A stretch of 64,000 nt of DNA from assembly GCA_023229685.1 (NCBI GenBank), contig JALNYT010000009.1, forward strand, positions 1 to 64,000, read 5' to 3'. This document shows positions 25,085-33,468 of the stretch, one piece after another; the first letter of the stretch is position 1, and each line of letters starts with the position of its first letter. The notes under the pieces were generated by a model. It did not search any database. It had not been told where the DNA came from and worked only from the letters and a program-made list of their open reading frames with translations. Position numbers and translations under genes: made by a program. The stretch comes from Sulfuritalea sp. (GTDB lineage Bacteria; Pseudomonadota; Gammaproteobacteria; Burkholderiales; Rhodocyclaceae).

Positions 25085-27184
25085 TCATTTCCCCTTTCCG
25101 CTCATCGCCCGCCTCACTTCGCTGATGAAGCGGCCGTGGTGGAGCTCGGACTTGTCGATCACCTTCATTACGTCACCATTGAGCCGGGCGCGGTCCGTGG
25201 CGGTCACTTGCTTGCTGGTGACGATGACGATCGGAATGGCCGCCGTGGCCTCGTCTCGCTTCAAGGCCTCCACTACCTCGAAACCGCTTACCTCCGGCAT
25301 CAACAGATCGAGCAGGATCAGGTCCGGATGCTGGCGCCGCGCAATGTCGATGCCCTCCTGCCAGCCGAAGGCGGAGAGTACCTGGTAGCCGGCAGTGGCG
25401 AGATGGGCGCCAAGCAACTTCACCGCCTTCGGGTCGTCGTCCACCACCAGCACCGTGCGTCGCTTGCCGTGCGCGCCAGCATTGAAGCCGGCTGCTGCCA
25501 GGGCGCGCGCAAGTTGCTCGCGGCCGACCGGCTTTTGTAGCACGTAGCCGGCGCCCAGCGCCAGGCCGCGAATGCTGTCGGCGGCAATGGAAACGATGAC
25601 CACCGGCACCTTTGCAAACTCCGGATGTTGCTTCAAGCGCTCAAGGAACGCCCATCCATCCATCCCGGGCAGTTGAATGTCGAGGGTAATCAGGTCTGGA
25701 CACTTTTGCTTTGCCAGCTCCAGAGCGGATTCCGCCGTAGCGGCGCGAACAACGCGGAATCCGGCGCGTTCCAGTTGCAGTCGCAGAAGGTCGGCGCCCT
25801 TGTCGTCGTCCTCGACGACAAGGGCCAAGGATTGGCCGCCGCCGGGTACGGGCGCAGAAACCGGAGCAGAAGCGGCTGGCGGAGCGGCCGGGTTGGTGGC
25901 TTCCTGGGCACTCGCAAGCGTCGGCAGCGGAATGGCGGCGGCGGGCTGGAGCCCTACCTCGCGCCACGGCAGCCATACCATGAAGGTCGAGCCAACTGTC
26001 GGCGTGCTTTGCATGGCCACGGCGCCACCGTGCAGTTCGGCCAGCTGCTTCACCATCGCCAGGCCAAGCCCCGTGCCCTCATAACGGCGCGACAGGGTGC
26101 TGTCGATCTGGGTGAAAGGCTTGAACAGCCGCGCCTGGTCCTCGGCTGAAATGCCGATGCCGGTGTCGCTCACGGCCAGTTGCAGGTAGTGCTCGAAACC
26201 TCCGTCGGGCAGGGCCTGGCTTCCGACGCGGTGCGCCGCGATCCGCACTTCGCCGCCCTCTGGCGTGAACTTGACGGCGTTCGAAAGCAGGTTGTAGAGA
26301 ATCTGCTTGACCTTGCGTCCGTCCAGCCACACCTCGCCGAGGTCGTCTGCGACCTCGGCGATCAGGCGCACGCTGTGCGCCATGGCCTGTTCGCGCACCA
26401 CTTGCAGGCCGGCCTGGACCAGCGCCGCCACTTGCAGCGGCTCGAGCTCCAGCGTCATTTTGCCTGCCTCCACTTTCGACAGGTCGAGGATGTCGTTGAT
26501 CAGCGATAGCAGGTGCTGGCCGCTGGTGAAGATGTCGTTGACGGACTCCTTCTGCTGCGGCGACAGATCGCCGAGCAGCCCGTCCCTGAGCATCTCGGAG
26601 AAGCCGATGATGGCGTTCAGCGGCGTTCTCAGCTCGTGCGACATGTTGGCGAGAAACTCGGATTTCATCCGGCTCGCATCCTCGAGTTGCAGATTTTTGG
26701 CCGCGATATTCCGGTTGGCCATCACTTCGTTGGTACGCCTGGCCACCTCCTGTTCGAGAAAGCTGTTCTGGTCCCGCAGGAAGTCTGCCGCAGCCTTTAG
26801 CGCCAGATGGTTCTTCACGCGTGCGATGACGATCGGCGGGCTGATCGGCTTGGTGATGTAGTCGACCGCGCCGAGTTCCAGCCCCTTTTTCTCGTCCGTC
26901 GTCTCGGCCTTGGCGGTGAGGAAGATCACCGGGATGTTGGCCGTCTTCGGGTCGTGCTTGAGCCGTGTGCACACCTCGTAGCCGTCCATGCCGGGCATCA
27001 TGATGTCGAGCAGGATCAGGTCCGGCGGCGAGTCTGACGCCGCGATCTTCAAGGCCTTTTCGCCGCCGTTGGCAATCTTCACCTTGTAGTCGTCCTGGAG
27101 CAGGTTGCTCATCAGGCTCAGGTTATCCGGCGTGTCGTCGACCACCAGTATCGTGGCCTTTTCGGTGAAATTGAGTCCTTCCAT
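25085..27184 (-). CDS. Hybrid histidine kinase, REC-HisKA-HATPase-REC-REC
   Basis: The protein has 699 residues with no membrane segment. An N-terminal receiver (Asp60 in LILLDIMMPGMDG) leads through a coiled coil to HisKA with His183 (ANMSHELRTPLNAIIGF) and an HATPase domain (GIGISAEDQARLFKPF, GTGLGLAMVKQLAELHGG). A Pro/Ala linker precedes two further receivers with LITLDIQLPGMDGWAF and LILLDLLMPEVSGFEV. The N-terminal receiver suggests it takes signal from another kinase, probably the PAS kinase whose gene ends 9 bp upstream. It has no DNA-binding or cyclic-nucleotide output. Confidence 0.92.
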   Translation of the reverse strand: MEGLNFTEKATILVVDDTPDNLSLMSNLLQDDYKVKIANGGEKALKIAASDSPPDLILLDIMMPGMDGYEVCTRLKHDPKTANIPVIFLTAKAETTDEKKGLELGAVDYITKPISPPIVIARVKNHLALKAAADFLRDQNSFLEQEVARRTNEVMANRNIAAKNLQLEDASRMKSEFLANMSHELRTPLNAIIGFSEMLRDGLLGDLSPQQKESVNDIFTSGQHLLSLINDILDLSKVEAGKMTLELEPLQVAALVQAGLQVVREQAMAHSVRLIAEVADDLGEVWLDGRKVKQILYNLLSNAVKFTPEGGEVRIAAHRVGSQALPDGGFEHYLQLAVSDTGIGISAEDQARLFKPFTQIDSTLSRRYEGTGLGLAMVKQLAELHGGAVAMQSTPTVGSTFMVWLPWREVGLQPAAAIPLPTLASAQEATNPAAPPAASAPVSAPVPGGGQSLALVVEDDDKGADLLRLQLERAGFRVVRAATAESALELAKQKCPDLITLDIQLPGMDGWAFLERLKQHPEFAKVPVVIVSIAADSIRGLALGAGYVLQKPVGREQLARALAAAGFNAGAHGKRRTVLVVDDDPKAVKLLGAHLATAGYQVLSAFGWQEGIDIARRQHPDLILLDLLMPEVSGFEVVEALKRDEATAAIPIVIVTSKQVTATDRARLNGDVMKVIDKSELHHGRFISEVRRAMSGKGK

Positions 27185-27193
27185 GGGGATCTT

Positions 27194-30100
27194 TCAGCTG
27201 TTTGTTCCGGCGGCGGCGTTCAAGGCTCTGAGTGCCGCGTCAAAGTCGAATGACCGGATGCCATCATCGATCTTGCGATAGTGGGAGGGGAAGGCCGCCC
27301 GCAGCAGCTCCGCATTTGCATCCAGCACGTCGACCGCCCTCGCGTCGTCTGCTGCCAGCAGAACCTGCAGCTTGTCACAGACCACCTTGAGTTTTTTCCG
27401 GTCGACCGTCACCGGGGTCTTTCCCTGTTCCTCCGGCAGCTTTTGTTCCAGTTGCGTGATGAGGTAGGCGAGCGGTTTTTCCAGCTCGCCGAGCTGGGCA
27501 TCGATCTCCTCGCGGGGATGGCGCTCCTTGATCGCGGTCTCGAGCTTTTCTGCCCGCGCCTGCAGGTCGGTGGCGCCGATGTTGCCGGAAACGCCCTTGA
27601 GCGTGTGGACCAGCCGCTCCGCGGTGTCCCATAGGTTGTCTTCCAGCGCCTTGAGGATATTCGCTATTACGGATTTCTGTCCGGCGACGAACTTGCGCAG
27701 CATCGAGACGTAGAGCGGCTTCCTGCCGAGCACCCGGCGCAGGCCGTTGGCGATGTCCAGCCCGTCGATGTCCGACGGCAGGTCGGCCTCTTGCGCCGCC
27801 TGCGGCTTCGGCTCTGCCGCAGCGGGGGGCGATCCGCGTGGCTTGATCCATTTCAGCAGCATCTTCCACAAGTCCTCCGGTTCGATCGGCTTGGCCACAT
27901 GATCGTTCATGCCCGCCGCCATGCAGCGATCACGGTCGCCCTGCATGGCGTTGGCGGTCATCGCCACCACCGGCAGATCCTTGAAGCGCGCCTCCCTGCG
28001 AATCTCGCGGGTCGCCGTCACGCCGTCCATCACCGGCATCTGCATGTCCATCAGCACAATGTCGTAGGCGGCAGCCCTGACTTTGTCTACTGCGATCTGG
28101 CCGTTCTCGGCCAGATCGACGACAAAACCGGCGTCCGTCAGCAACTCGGTGGCCACTTCCTGGTTAAGGTCGTTGTCATCCACCAGCAGGATGTGCGCGC
28201 CCTTGATGCTGGCGAGCTGCTCGAAGGTATCGGTCGGCGCGTCCGCGGCGGTGTGTGTGCCATCAACAATGCCTCCCAGCAGGCGTACCACGGCATCGAA
28301 CAGCGTCGAGGCATTGACCGGCTTGATCAGCACATCCTCGATACCCGATTCCTCCGCGCCCTTGATCACCTCCTCATGGCCATAGGCGGTCACCATCATG
28401 ATGTGCGGCATGCGCCTGAGCGGAAGTTCCCTCAGCCGTCTGGCTGCCTCATTGCCATTCATGCCCGGCATGTGCCAGTCAAGGAACACGATCTCGTAGG
28501 GCATGCCTTCCGCCTCGGCACGATCCACGGCGCCGATGGCCTCCTTGCCCGATTCGGCCCGGTCAACCTTGAAGCTCATGCTGTCGAGCAGATCGCCCAG
28601 CACCAGGCGGGCGCTCGCGTTGTCGTCCACCACCAGCACGCGCTTGCCCTGTAACTCAGCCGACAGCGCCAGCCTGCGCTGCTGGCCGACGCCCTTGGCG
28701 AGGCGTGCAGTGAACCAGAAGGTGCTGCCCTTGCCCGGCTCGCTATCTACGCCGACCTCGCCGCCCATGAGTTCGGCCAACTTCTTGGAAATGACCAGAC
28801 CGAGGCCGGTGCCGCCAAATTCGCGAGTGGTTGAACTGTCGCCCTGCGAAAAGCTTTGGAACAGGCGTTCCATCTGCTCCGCCGTCATGCCGATGCCTGT
28901 ATCGTGAACCGTGCAGTAAAGCAGTACCTCCTTCTCGGTCTGCTCCTTGACGCGGATGGCGATGTCGATCTCGCCCTGCTCGGTGAACTTGACCGCATTG
29001 TTGCTGTAGTTGATAAGAATCTGTCCCAGCCGCAGCGGATCTCCGATCAGCTTGGGCGGTACGTTCTTGTCGATGTCGAAAACCAGCTCCAGCCCCTTGG
29101 CGGAGGTCTTCTCGGCGATCAGGTTGGCCACATTGTTGAGCACCTTTTCCAGTTCGAACTCGGTGCGCTCGACCGTCAGCTTGCCTGCCTCGATCTTCGA
29201 GAAGTCGAGAATATCGTTGATGATGCTGAGCAGATGTTGGCTGGAGCCCTGGATCTTCTTGATGTAGTCGCGCTGGCGCGGTGTCATCTCGGTCTTCAGG
29301 GCCAAATGGGACATACCGATGATGGCGTTCATCGGGGTGCGGATCTCGTGGCTCATGTTGGAGAGGAAATCCGACTTGGCGAGGCTGGCTTTGTCGGCCG
29401 CGGCCTTGGCGCTCTCCAGTTCGATGTTTTTTTCCTGCAATGCCTGATCCAGACGATTGCGCTCGGTGACGTCGCGCGCCGAGGCGAACACGCCCTGCAG
29501 TCTTCTGTCTCGATCGTAGAATGTGGTCGCGTTGAAGGAAACCACCGTTTCCTTGCCATCCCTGGCGCGCGCGGTAAGTTCGTAGTTGGTGACTTTCTTT
29601 TCGGCCAGCACGAGCTTGATGCTCGCCGCGGCCCGCTCCGGATCGGTGAAGTAGCTCTTGAACGGGGCGCCGATCAATTCGTCGCGCGTGCAATCGGTAA
29701 GAAGCTCCATCTGTTTATTGACATCGGTGATGATGCCGGACAGATCGGTGGTCATCAGCGCGTCGATGTTGGATTCGAACAGGGAGCGCGTATAGAACTG
29801 ATGGTCACGCAAGCGCTGGGAGAGCTGCTTCTGTTCTCCTTCGATCTGCTTGCGCGCGGTGTTGTCGGTGCCGATCAGCAGGTAGCCGATGATGGCGTCC
29901 TGCTCGTCGCGCAGAGCCGTAACGGAAACCACCGCCGGGAAGCGGCTGCCGTCCTTGCGGATGTAGGTCAGCTCGTAGATGTCCTCGATGCCGCGCGAGG
30001 CCTTGAACACCAGGGCCTCGAAGCCCGGCGTGATCGGCGTGCCGAGTTCGGCGCTCAAGGCCTTGGCGCGCGCGATGACTTCCTGCGGATCGGAGATGTC

Positions 30101-31621
30101 GGCCGGGGTGATCTTGTTCATCACGTCGGCGGCCGCGTAGCCCAGCATGCGCTCGGCGCCGACGTTGAAAATCTGGATGACGCCCTTGGCATCGGTGGCG
30201 ATACTGGAAAAGTTGGCGCTGTTGAAAATCGCGCTCTGCAGGGCGCCGGCTTTGAGCAGTGCCTCTTCGGCCTGCTTGCGCGCGGTGTTGTCGGTGCCGA
30301 TCAGCAGGTAGCCGATGATCGTATTATCGGCGTCGCGCAGGGCGGTGACCGAGACGACCGCCGGGAAGCGGCTGCCGTCCTTGCGGATGTAGGTCAGCTC
30401 GTAGATGTCCTCGATGCCGCGCGAGGCCTTGAACACCAGGGCTTCGAAGCCCGGTGCAATCGGTGTGTCCAACTCGGCGCTCAAGGTTTCGGCCCGCGCG
30501 ATGACTTCCTGCGGATCGGAGATGTCGGCCGGTGTGACCTTGTTCATCACCTCGGCAGCGGCGTAGCCCAGCATGCGCTCGGCGCCGACGTTGAAGATCT
30601 GGATCACGCCCTTGGCGTCGGTGGCGATACTGGAGAAGTTGGCGCTGTTGAAGATCGCGCTCTGCAGGGCGCCGGCCTTGAGCAGTGCCTCTTCGGCCTG
30701 CTTGCGGGCAGTATTGTCGGTGCCGATCAGCAGGTAGCCGATGATGGCGTTGTGCGCGTCGCGCAGGGCGGTGACCGAGACGACCGCCGGGAAGCGGCTG
30801 CCGTCCTTGCGAATATAGGTCAGCTCGTAGATGTCTTCGATGCCGCGCGAGGCCTTGAACACCAAGGCTTCGAAGCCCGGTGCAATCGGTGTGTCCAACT
30901 CGGCGCTCAAGGTTTCGGCCCGCGCGATGACTTCCTGCGGATCGGAGATGTCGGCCGGGGTGACCTTGTTCATCACCTCGGCGGCCGTGTAGCCCAGCAT
31001 GCGCTCGGCGCCGACGTTGAAGATCTGGATCACGCCCTTGGCGTCGGTGGCGATACTGGAGAAGTTGGCGCTGTTGAAGATCGCGCTCTGCAGGGCGCCG
31101 GCCTTGAGCAAGGCTTCTTCGGCCTGCTTGCGGGCGCTATTGTCGGTGCCGATCAGCAGGTAGCCGATGATCGCGTTATCGGCGTCGCGCAGGGCCGTAA
31201 CCGAGACGACCGCCGGGAAGCGGCTGCCGTCCTTGCGAATATAGGTCAGCTCGTAGATGTCTTCGATGCCGCGCGAGGCCTTGAACACCAGGGCTTCGAA
31301 GCCCGGTGCAATCGGTGTGTCCAACTCGGCGCTCAAGGTTTCGGCCCGGGCGATGACTTCCTGCGGATCGGAGATGTCGGCCGGTGTGACCTTGTTCATC
31401 ACCTCTGCGGCCGTGTAGCCCAGCATGCGCTCGGCGCCGACGTTGAAGATCTGGATCACGCCCTTGGCGTCGGTGGCGATACTCGAGAAGTTGGCGCTGT
31501 TGAAAATTGCGCTCTGCAAAGCATCGGTTTTAATCAATGCCTCCTGGCGTCGGGCCTCGGTGATGCCCTCCGTCGTTCCCGCGGCCGGGCTGAGAATGAC
31601 GGAATCATGATTCAAGGGCAT
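27194..31621 (-). CDS. Hybrid histidine kinase with tandem PAS units, two RECs and HPt
   Basis: The protein has 1,475 residues; ATG 31621 is preceded by AGAGGTCGACC. Four nearly identical 142-residue PAS/PAC units occupy residues 34-600, each beginning ALQSAIFNSANFSSIATDAK. A different PAS follows (about 605-730; RSLFESNIDALMTTDLSGII), then HisKA (LSNMSHEIRTPMNAIIGMSH), HATPase, two receivers (EIVFLDWHMPGMNG; DIVLMDMQMPVMDG) and an HPt domain with AERLVHTLKGVSGNIGA. No membrane segment is visible, so it senses a cytoplasmic cue. Palindrome copy H with a good -10 (TATAAG) lies upstream. All phosphorelay residues are present. Confidence 0.93.
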   Translation of the reverse strand: MPLNHDSVILSPAAGTTEGITEARRQEALIKTDALQSAIFNSANFSSIATDAKGVIQIFNVGAERMLGYTAAEVMNKVTPADISDPQEVIARAETLSAELDTPIAPGFEALVFKASRGIEDIYELTYIRKDGSRFPAVVSVTALRDADNAIIGYLLIGTDNSARKQAEEALLKAGALQSAIFNSANFSSIATDAKGVIQIFNVGAERMLGYTAAEVMNKVTPADISDPQEVIARAETLSAELDTPIAPGFEALVFKASRGIEDIYELTYIRKDGSRFPAVVSVTALRDAHNAIIGYLLIGTDNTARKQAEEALLKAGALQSAIFNSANFSSIATDAKGVIQIFNVGAERMLGYAAAEVMNKVTPADISDPQEVIARAETLSAELDTPIAPGFEALVFKASRGIEDIYELTYIRKDGSRFPAVVSVTALRDADNTIIGYLLIGTDNTARKQAEEALLKAGALQSAIFNSANFSSIATDAKGVIQIFNVGAERMLGYAAADVMNKITPADISDPQEVIARAKALSAELGTPITPGFEALVFKASRGIEDIYELTYIRKDGSRFPAVVSVTALRDEQDAIIGYLLIGTDNTARKQIEGEQKQLSQRLRDHQFYTRSLFESNIDALMTTDLSGIITDVNKQMELLTDCTRDELIGAPFKSYFTDPERAAASIKLVLAEKKVTNYELTARARDGKETVVSFNATTFYDRDRRLQGVFASARDVTERNRLDQALQEKNIELESAKAAADKASLAKSDFLSNMSHEIRTPMNAIIGMSHLALKTEMTPRQRDYIKKIQGSSQHLLSIINDILDFSKIEAGKLTVERTEFELEKVLNNVANLIAEKTSAKGLELVFDIDKNVPPKLIGDPLRLGQILINYSNNAVKFTEQGEIDIAIRVKEQTEKEVLLYCTVHDTGIGMTAEQMERLFQSFSQGDSSTTREFGGTGLGLVISKKLAELMGGEVGVDSEPGKGSTFWFTARLAKGVGQQRRLALSAELQGKRVLVVDDNASARLVLGDLLDSMSFKVDRAESGKEAIGAVDRAEAEGMPYEIVFLDWHMPGMNGNEAARRLRELPLRRMPHIMMVTAYGHEEVIKGAEESGIEDVLIKPVNASTLFDAVVRLLGGIVDGTHTAADAPTDTFEQLASIKGAHILLVDDNDLNQEVATELLTDAGFVVDLAENGQIAVDKVRAAAYDIVLMDMQMPVMDGVTATREIRREARFKDLPVVAMTANAMQGDRDRCMAAGMNDHVAKPIEPEDLWKMLLKWIKPRGSPPAAAEPKPQAAQEADLPSDIDGLDIANGLRRVLGRKPLYVSMLRKFVAGQKSVIANILKALEDNLWDTAERLVHTLKGVSGNIGATDLQARAEKLETAIKERHPREEIDAQLGELEKPLAYLITQLEQKLPEEQGKTPVTVDRKKLKVVCDKLQVLLAADDARAVDVLDANAELLRAAFPSHYRKIDDGIRSFDFDAALRALNAAAGTNS
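29852..31522 (-). repeat. Four tandem 426-bp repeats encoding PAS units
   Basis: The period is 142 codons (426 bp): the segment GCGCTCTGCA recurs at about 30,232, 30,659, 31,085 and 31,511. The units differ by only a few residues each (for example YTAAEV/YAAAEV/YAAADV, and DADNAI/DAHNAI/DADNTI/DEQDAI). Such similarity implies recent duplication or ongoing gene conversion. Confidence 0.9.
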
Positions 31622-31782
31622 GGTCGACCTCTGTTAAAAACGGAAACGTGTCTGGTCAATCGCACAACCGACGCCGCGAGCGGTACCTCACTTGTGCGCA
31701 CGCCGCAATAAGATGCATGGTTTTGCTCGAAGGTGCCGGTGGGTAAATCGGGTCTGTGGATGAGTCTGGAGTTGATGGTTTT

Positions 31783-31788
31783 CTTATA
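31783..31788 (-). promoter_or_regulatory. Probable -10 box for the PAS hybrid kinase
   Basis: TATAAG on the minus strand is the clearest -10-like hexamer behind a palindromic element; 21 nt separate it from copy H. No -35 hexamer is visible, because the palindrome occupies that place. Confidence 0.5.
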
Positions 31789-32011
31789 GCGATTGAGCTG
31801 GCAATTCTCCGTGCGCTATCGCACACAAGGCGACGATTCCATGCTGTTGCCTCTGCGTGGCTAGGTTGGCCCACTGTGATCGCTCAATAGTCGGCGCCGG
31901 CGAGGCGGCGAGCGGGGCCGTCTTCGGTGGAGCGGGGCAAGCATGAACCGGTCGTGGTTTGTTTTGGGCACGAGTAACCACTGCCAAAGCGTGAAAGTCC
32001 TTGTTCGTCAT
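31784..32011 (-). CDS. Doubtful 75-residue open frame after the diguanylate cyclase
   Basis: Its ATG (32011) overlaps the TGA of the diguanylate cyclase gene (ATGA), which favours translation. However, the frame covers repeat R3, palindrome copy H and part of the probable promoter of the next gene, has no recognisable domain, and its middle (AASPAPTIE) is simply R3 translated. It may be a chance frame or a spacer peptide. Confidence 0.25.
   Translation of the reverse strand: MTNKDFHALAVVTRAQNKPRPVHACPAPPKTAPLAASPAPTIERSQWANLATQRQQHGIVALCAIAHGELPAQSL
31810..31825 (-). promoter_or_regulatory. Palindromic element, copy H (upstream of PAS hybrid kinase)
   Basis: TGTGCGATAGCGCACG on the minus strand, followed by GAGAAT. 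GTGCG and CGCAC form perfect 5-bp arms. It is 189 bp from the start codon, with TATAAG 21 nt away on the gene side. Confidence 0.65.
31887..31910 (+). repeat. Dispersed 24-bp repeat, copy R3
   Basis: Core AGTCGGCGCCGGCGA followed by GGCGGCG. It lies in the 386-bp stretch (31622-32007) between the PAS kinase and the diguanylate cyclase, 61 bp from palindrome copy H. Confidence 0.6.
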
Positions 32012-33468
32012 GAGCCGAAAAAGCGGATCAAATTGCCTCCGGCCTCTTTGGCTTGATACATCGCTGTGTCAGCCCACTTGATGACTTCATCCGGGCCGAC
32101 CTCGTGATCGAGGAAAAGCGCGACGCCTATGCTCGAGGAACAATGATGCTCGATGGTGGCATCTGCTGTGCCTTCGGACTCAATTTTCAACACATAGGGC
32201 TGGCCCAGGATGACGCGGATTTTTTCGGCGACGATGGTAGCCTGCGCGGCGGAGTCGACCTTGCTGTTGCCCAGCTCACCGAGCATCACCACAAACTCAT
32301 CGCCGCCGAAGCGCGCGACGACATCTACCTCGCGCACACAATCGCCAATGCGGCGTGCAACTTCGATCAGAAGCAAATCACCCACGTTATGCCCGTGCGT
32401 GTCGTTGAGCGACTTGAATTTATCCAGATCCAGGAATATCAGAGCGCCGTAGCGTTTGGTCCGTTTGCTGGTCGCCATCGCCTGGCACAGGCGATCGATC
32501 AACAGGCGGCGATTGGGCAGGCCTGTCAATGGGTCATGCAAGGCCAGGCTTAGAATTTGCGCCTCTGCTTGCTTACGTTCCGTGATGTCGCGCGCGGCGA
32601 CGAACACACCCTGGAGCTTCCGGTTTCTATCGTAAAAGGTGGTCGCATTGAAGGACACCACCGTTTCCTTGCCATCGCGCGCACGCGCGGTGAGTTCGTA
32701 GTTGCTGACCTGCTTTTTGCTGAGCACCAGCTTGATGCCTGCCTCGGCCTGTTCCGGGTCGGTGAAATACTTCATGAACGGGGTACCGATCAACTCATCA
32801 CGCGTGCAACCGGTAAGCGCCCCCATCTGTTTGTTTACATCGGTAATGATGCCGAACGGATCGGTGGCCATCAGCGCGTCGATGTTGGATTCGAACAGGG
32901 AGCGCGTGTAGAACTGCTGGTCGCGCAGACGCTGATCAAGGCTTTTCTGTTCCGTTTCGACCTGCTTGCGGGCGGTGTTGTCGGTTCCGATCAAGAGGTA
33001 GCCGATGATTCCGTCTTGAGCGTCACGCAGCGCCGTGACCGAGACCACCGCCGGCAAGCGGCTGCCGTCCTTGCGGATGTAGGTCAGTTCGTAGATGTCC
33101 TCGATGCCGCGCGAGGCCTTGAACACAAGGGCCTCGAAGCCGGGCGCAATCGGCGTGGAGAGCTCAACACTCAAGGCTTTGGCGCGTGCGATCAATTCCT
33201 GCGGATCGGAGATGTCGGCGGGCGTGATCTTGTTCAGCACCTCGGCGGCCATATAGCCCAGCATGCGTTCGGCACCGACGTTGAAGATATGGATGACGCC
33301 CTTGGCGTCGGTGGCGATACAGGAGAAGTTGGCGCTGTTGAAAATTGCTTTCTGCAGAGCACCTGCTTTCAGCGGTACCTCCTGTCGGTTGATCCCGGTG
33401 ATGCCAGCCATGGTGCCAGCGACTGAATTGACATTGGCGTGAAGGTGTTGGCGACGCTCGTTAGTCAT
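32008..33468 (-). CDS. PAS-PAS-GGDEF diguanylate cyclase
   Basis: The protein has 486 residues. The start ATG 33468 overlaps the stop of the HD-GYP gene (ATGACTAA), so the two are translationally coupled. The first PAS (about 35-180) is nearly the same as the tandem PAS units of the 1,475-residue kinase, and the second (RSLFESNIDALMATDPFGII) matches that kinase's fifth PAS. The C-terminal GGDEF domain contains HDPLTGLPNRRLLIDRL and the active RFGGDEFVVML motif. It should make cyclic-di-GMP from two GTP. No RxxD inhibitory site stands out, and there is no EAL domain. Confidence 0.92.
   Translation of the reverse strand: MTNERRQHLHANVNSVAGTMAGITGINRQEVPLKAGALQKAIFNSANFSCIATDAKGVIHIFNVGAERMLGYMAAEVLNKITPADISDPQELIARAKALSVELSTPIAPGFEALVFKASRGIEDIYELTYIRKDGSRLPAVVSVTALRDAQDGIIGYLLIGTDNTARKQVETEQKSLDQRLRDQQFYTRSLFESNIDALMATDPFGIITDVNKQMGALTGCTRDELIGTPFMKYFTDPEQAEAGIKLVLSKKQVSNYELTARARDGKETVVSFNATTFYDRNRKLQGVFVAARDITERKQAEAQILSLALHDPLTGLPNRRLLIDRLCQAMATSKRTKRYGALIFLDLDKFKSLNDTHGHNVGDLLLIEVARRIGDCVREVDVVARFGGDEFVVMLGELGNSKVDSAAQATIVAEKIRVILGQPYVLKIESEGTADATIEHHCSSSIGVALFLDHEVGPDEVIKWADTAMYQAKEAGGNLIRFFGS

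Noticed and set aside
29852..31522. Tandem repeats that could be taken for a CRISPR-like or satellite array.
   Set aside because: The 426-bp period is an exact multiple of three and is fully explained by four in-frame PAS units.
28856..31711. A 951-codon open frame on the plus strand opposite the PAS hybrid kinase.
   Set aside because: It is the antisense of the repeated PAS units, has no domain or ribosome binding site, and its own repeats mirror those of the real gene. GC-rich codon bias keeps the opposite strand open.
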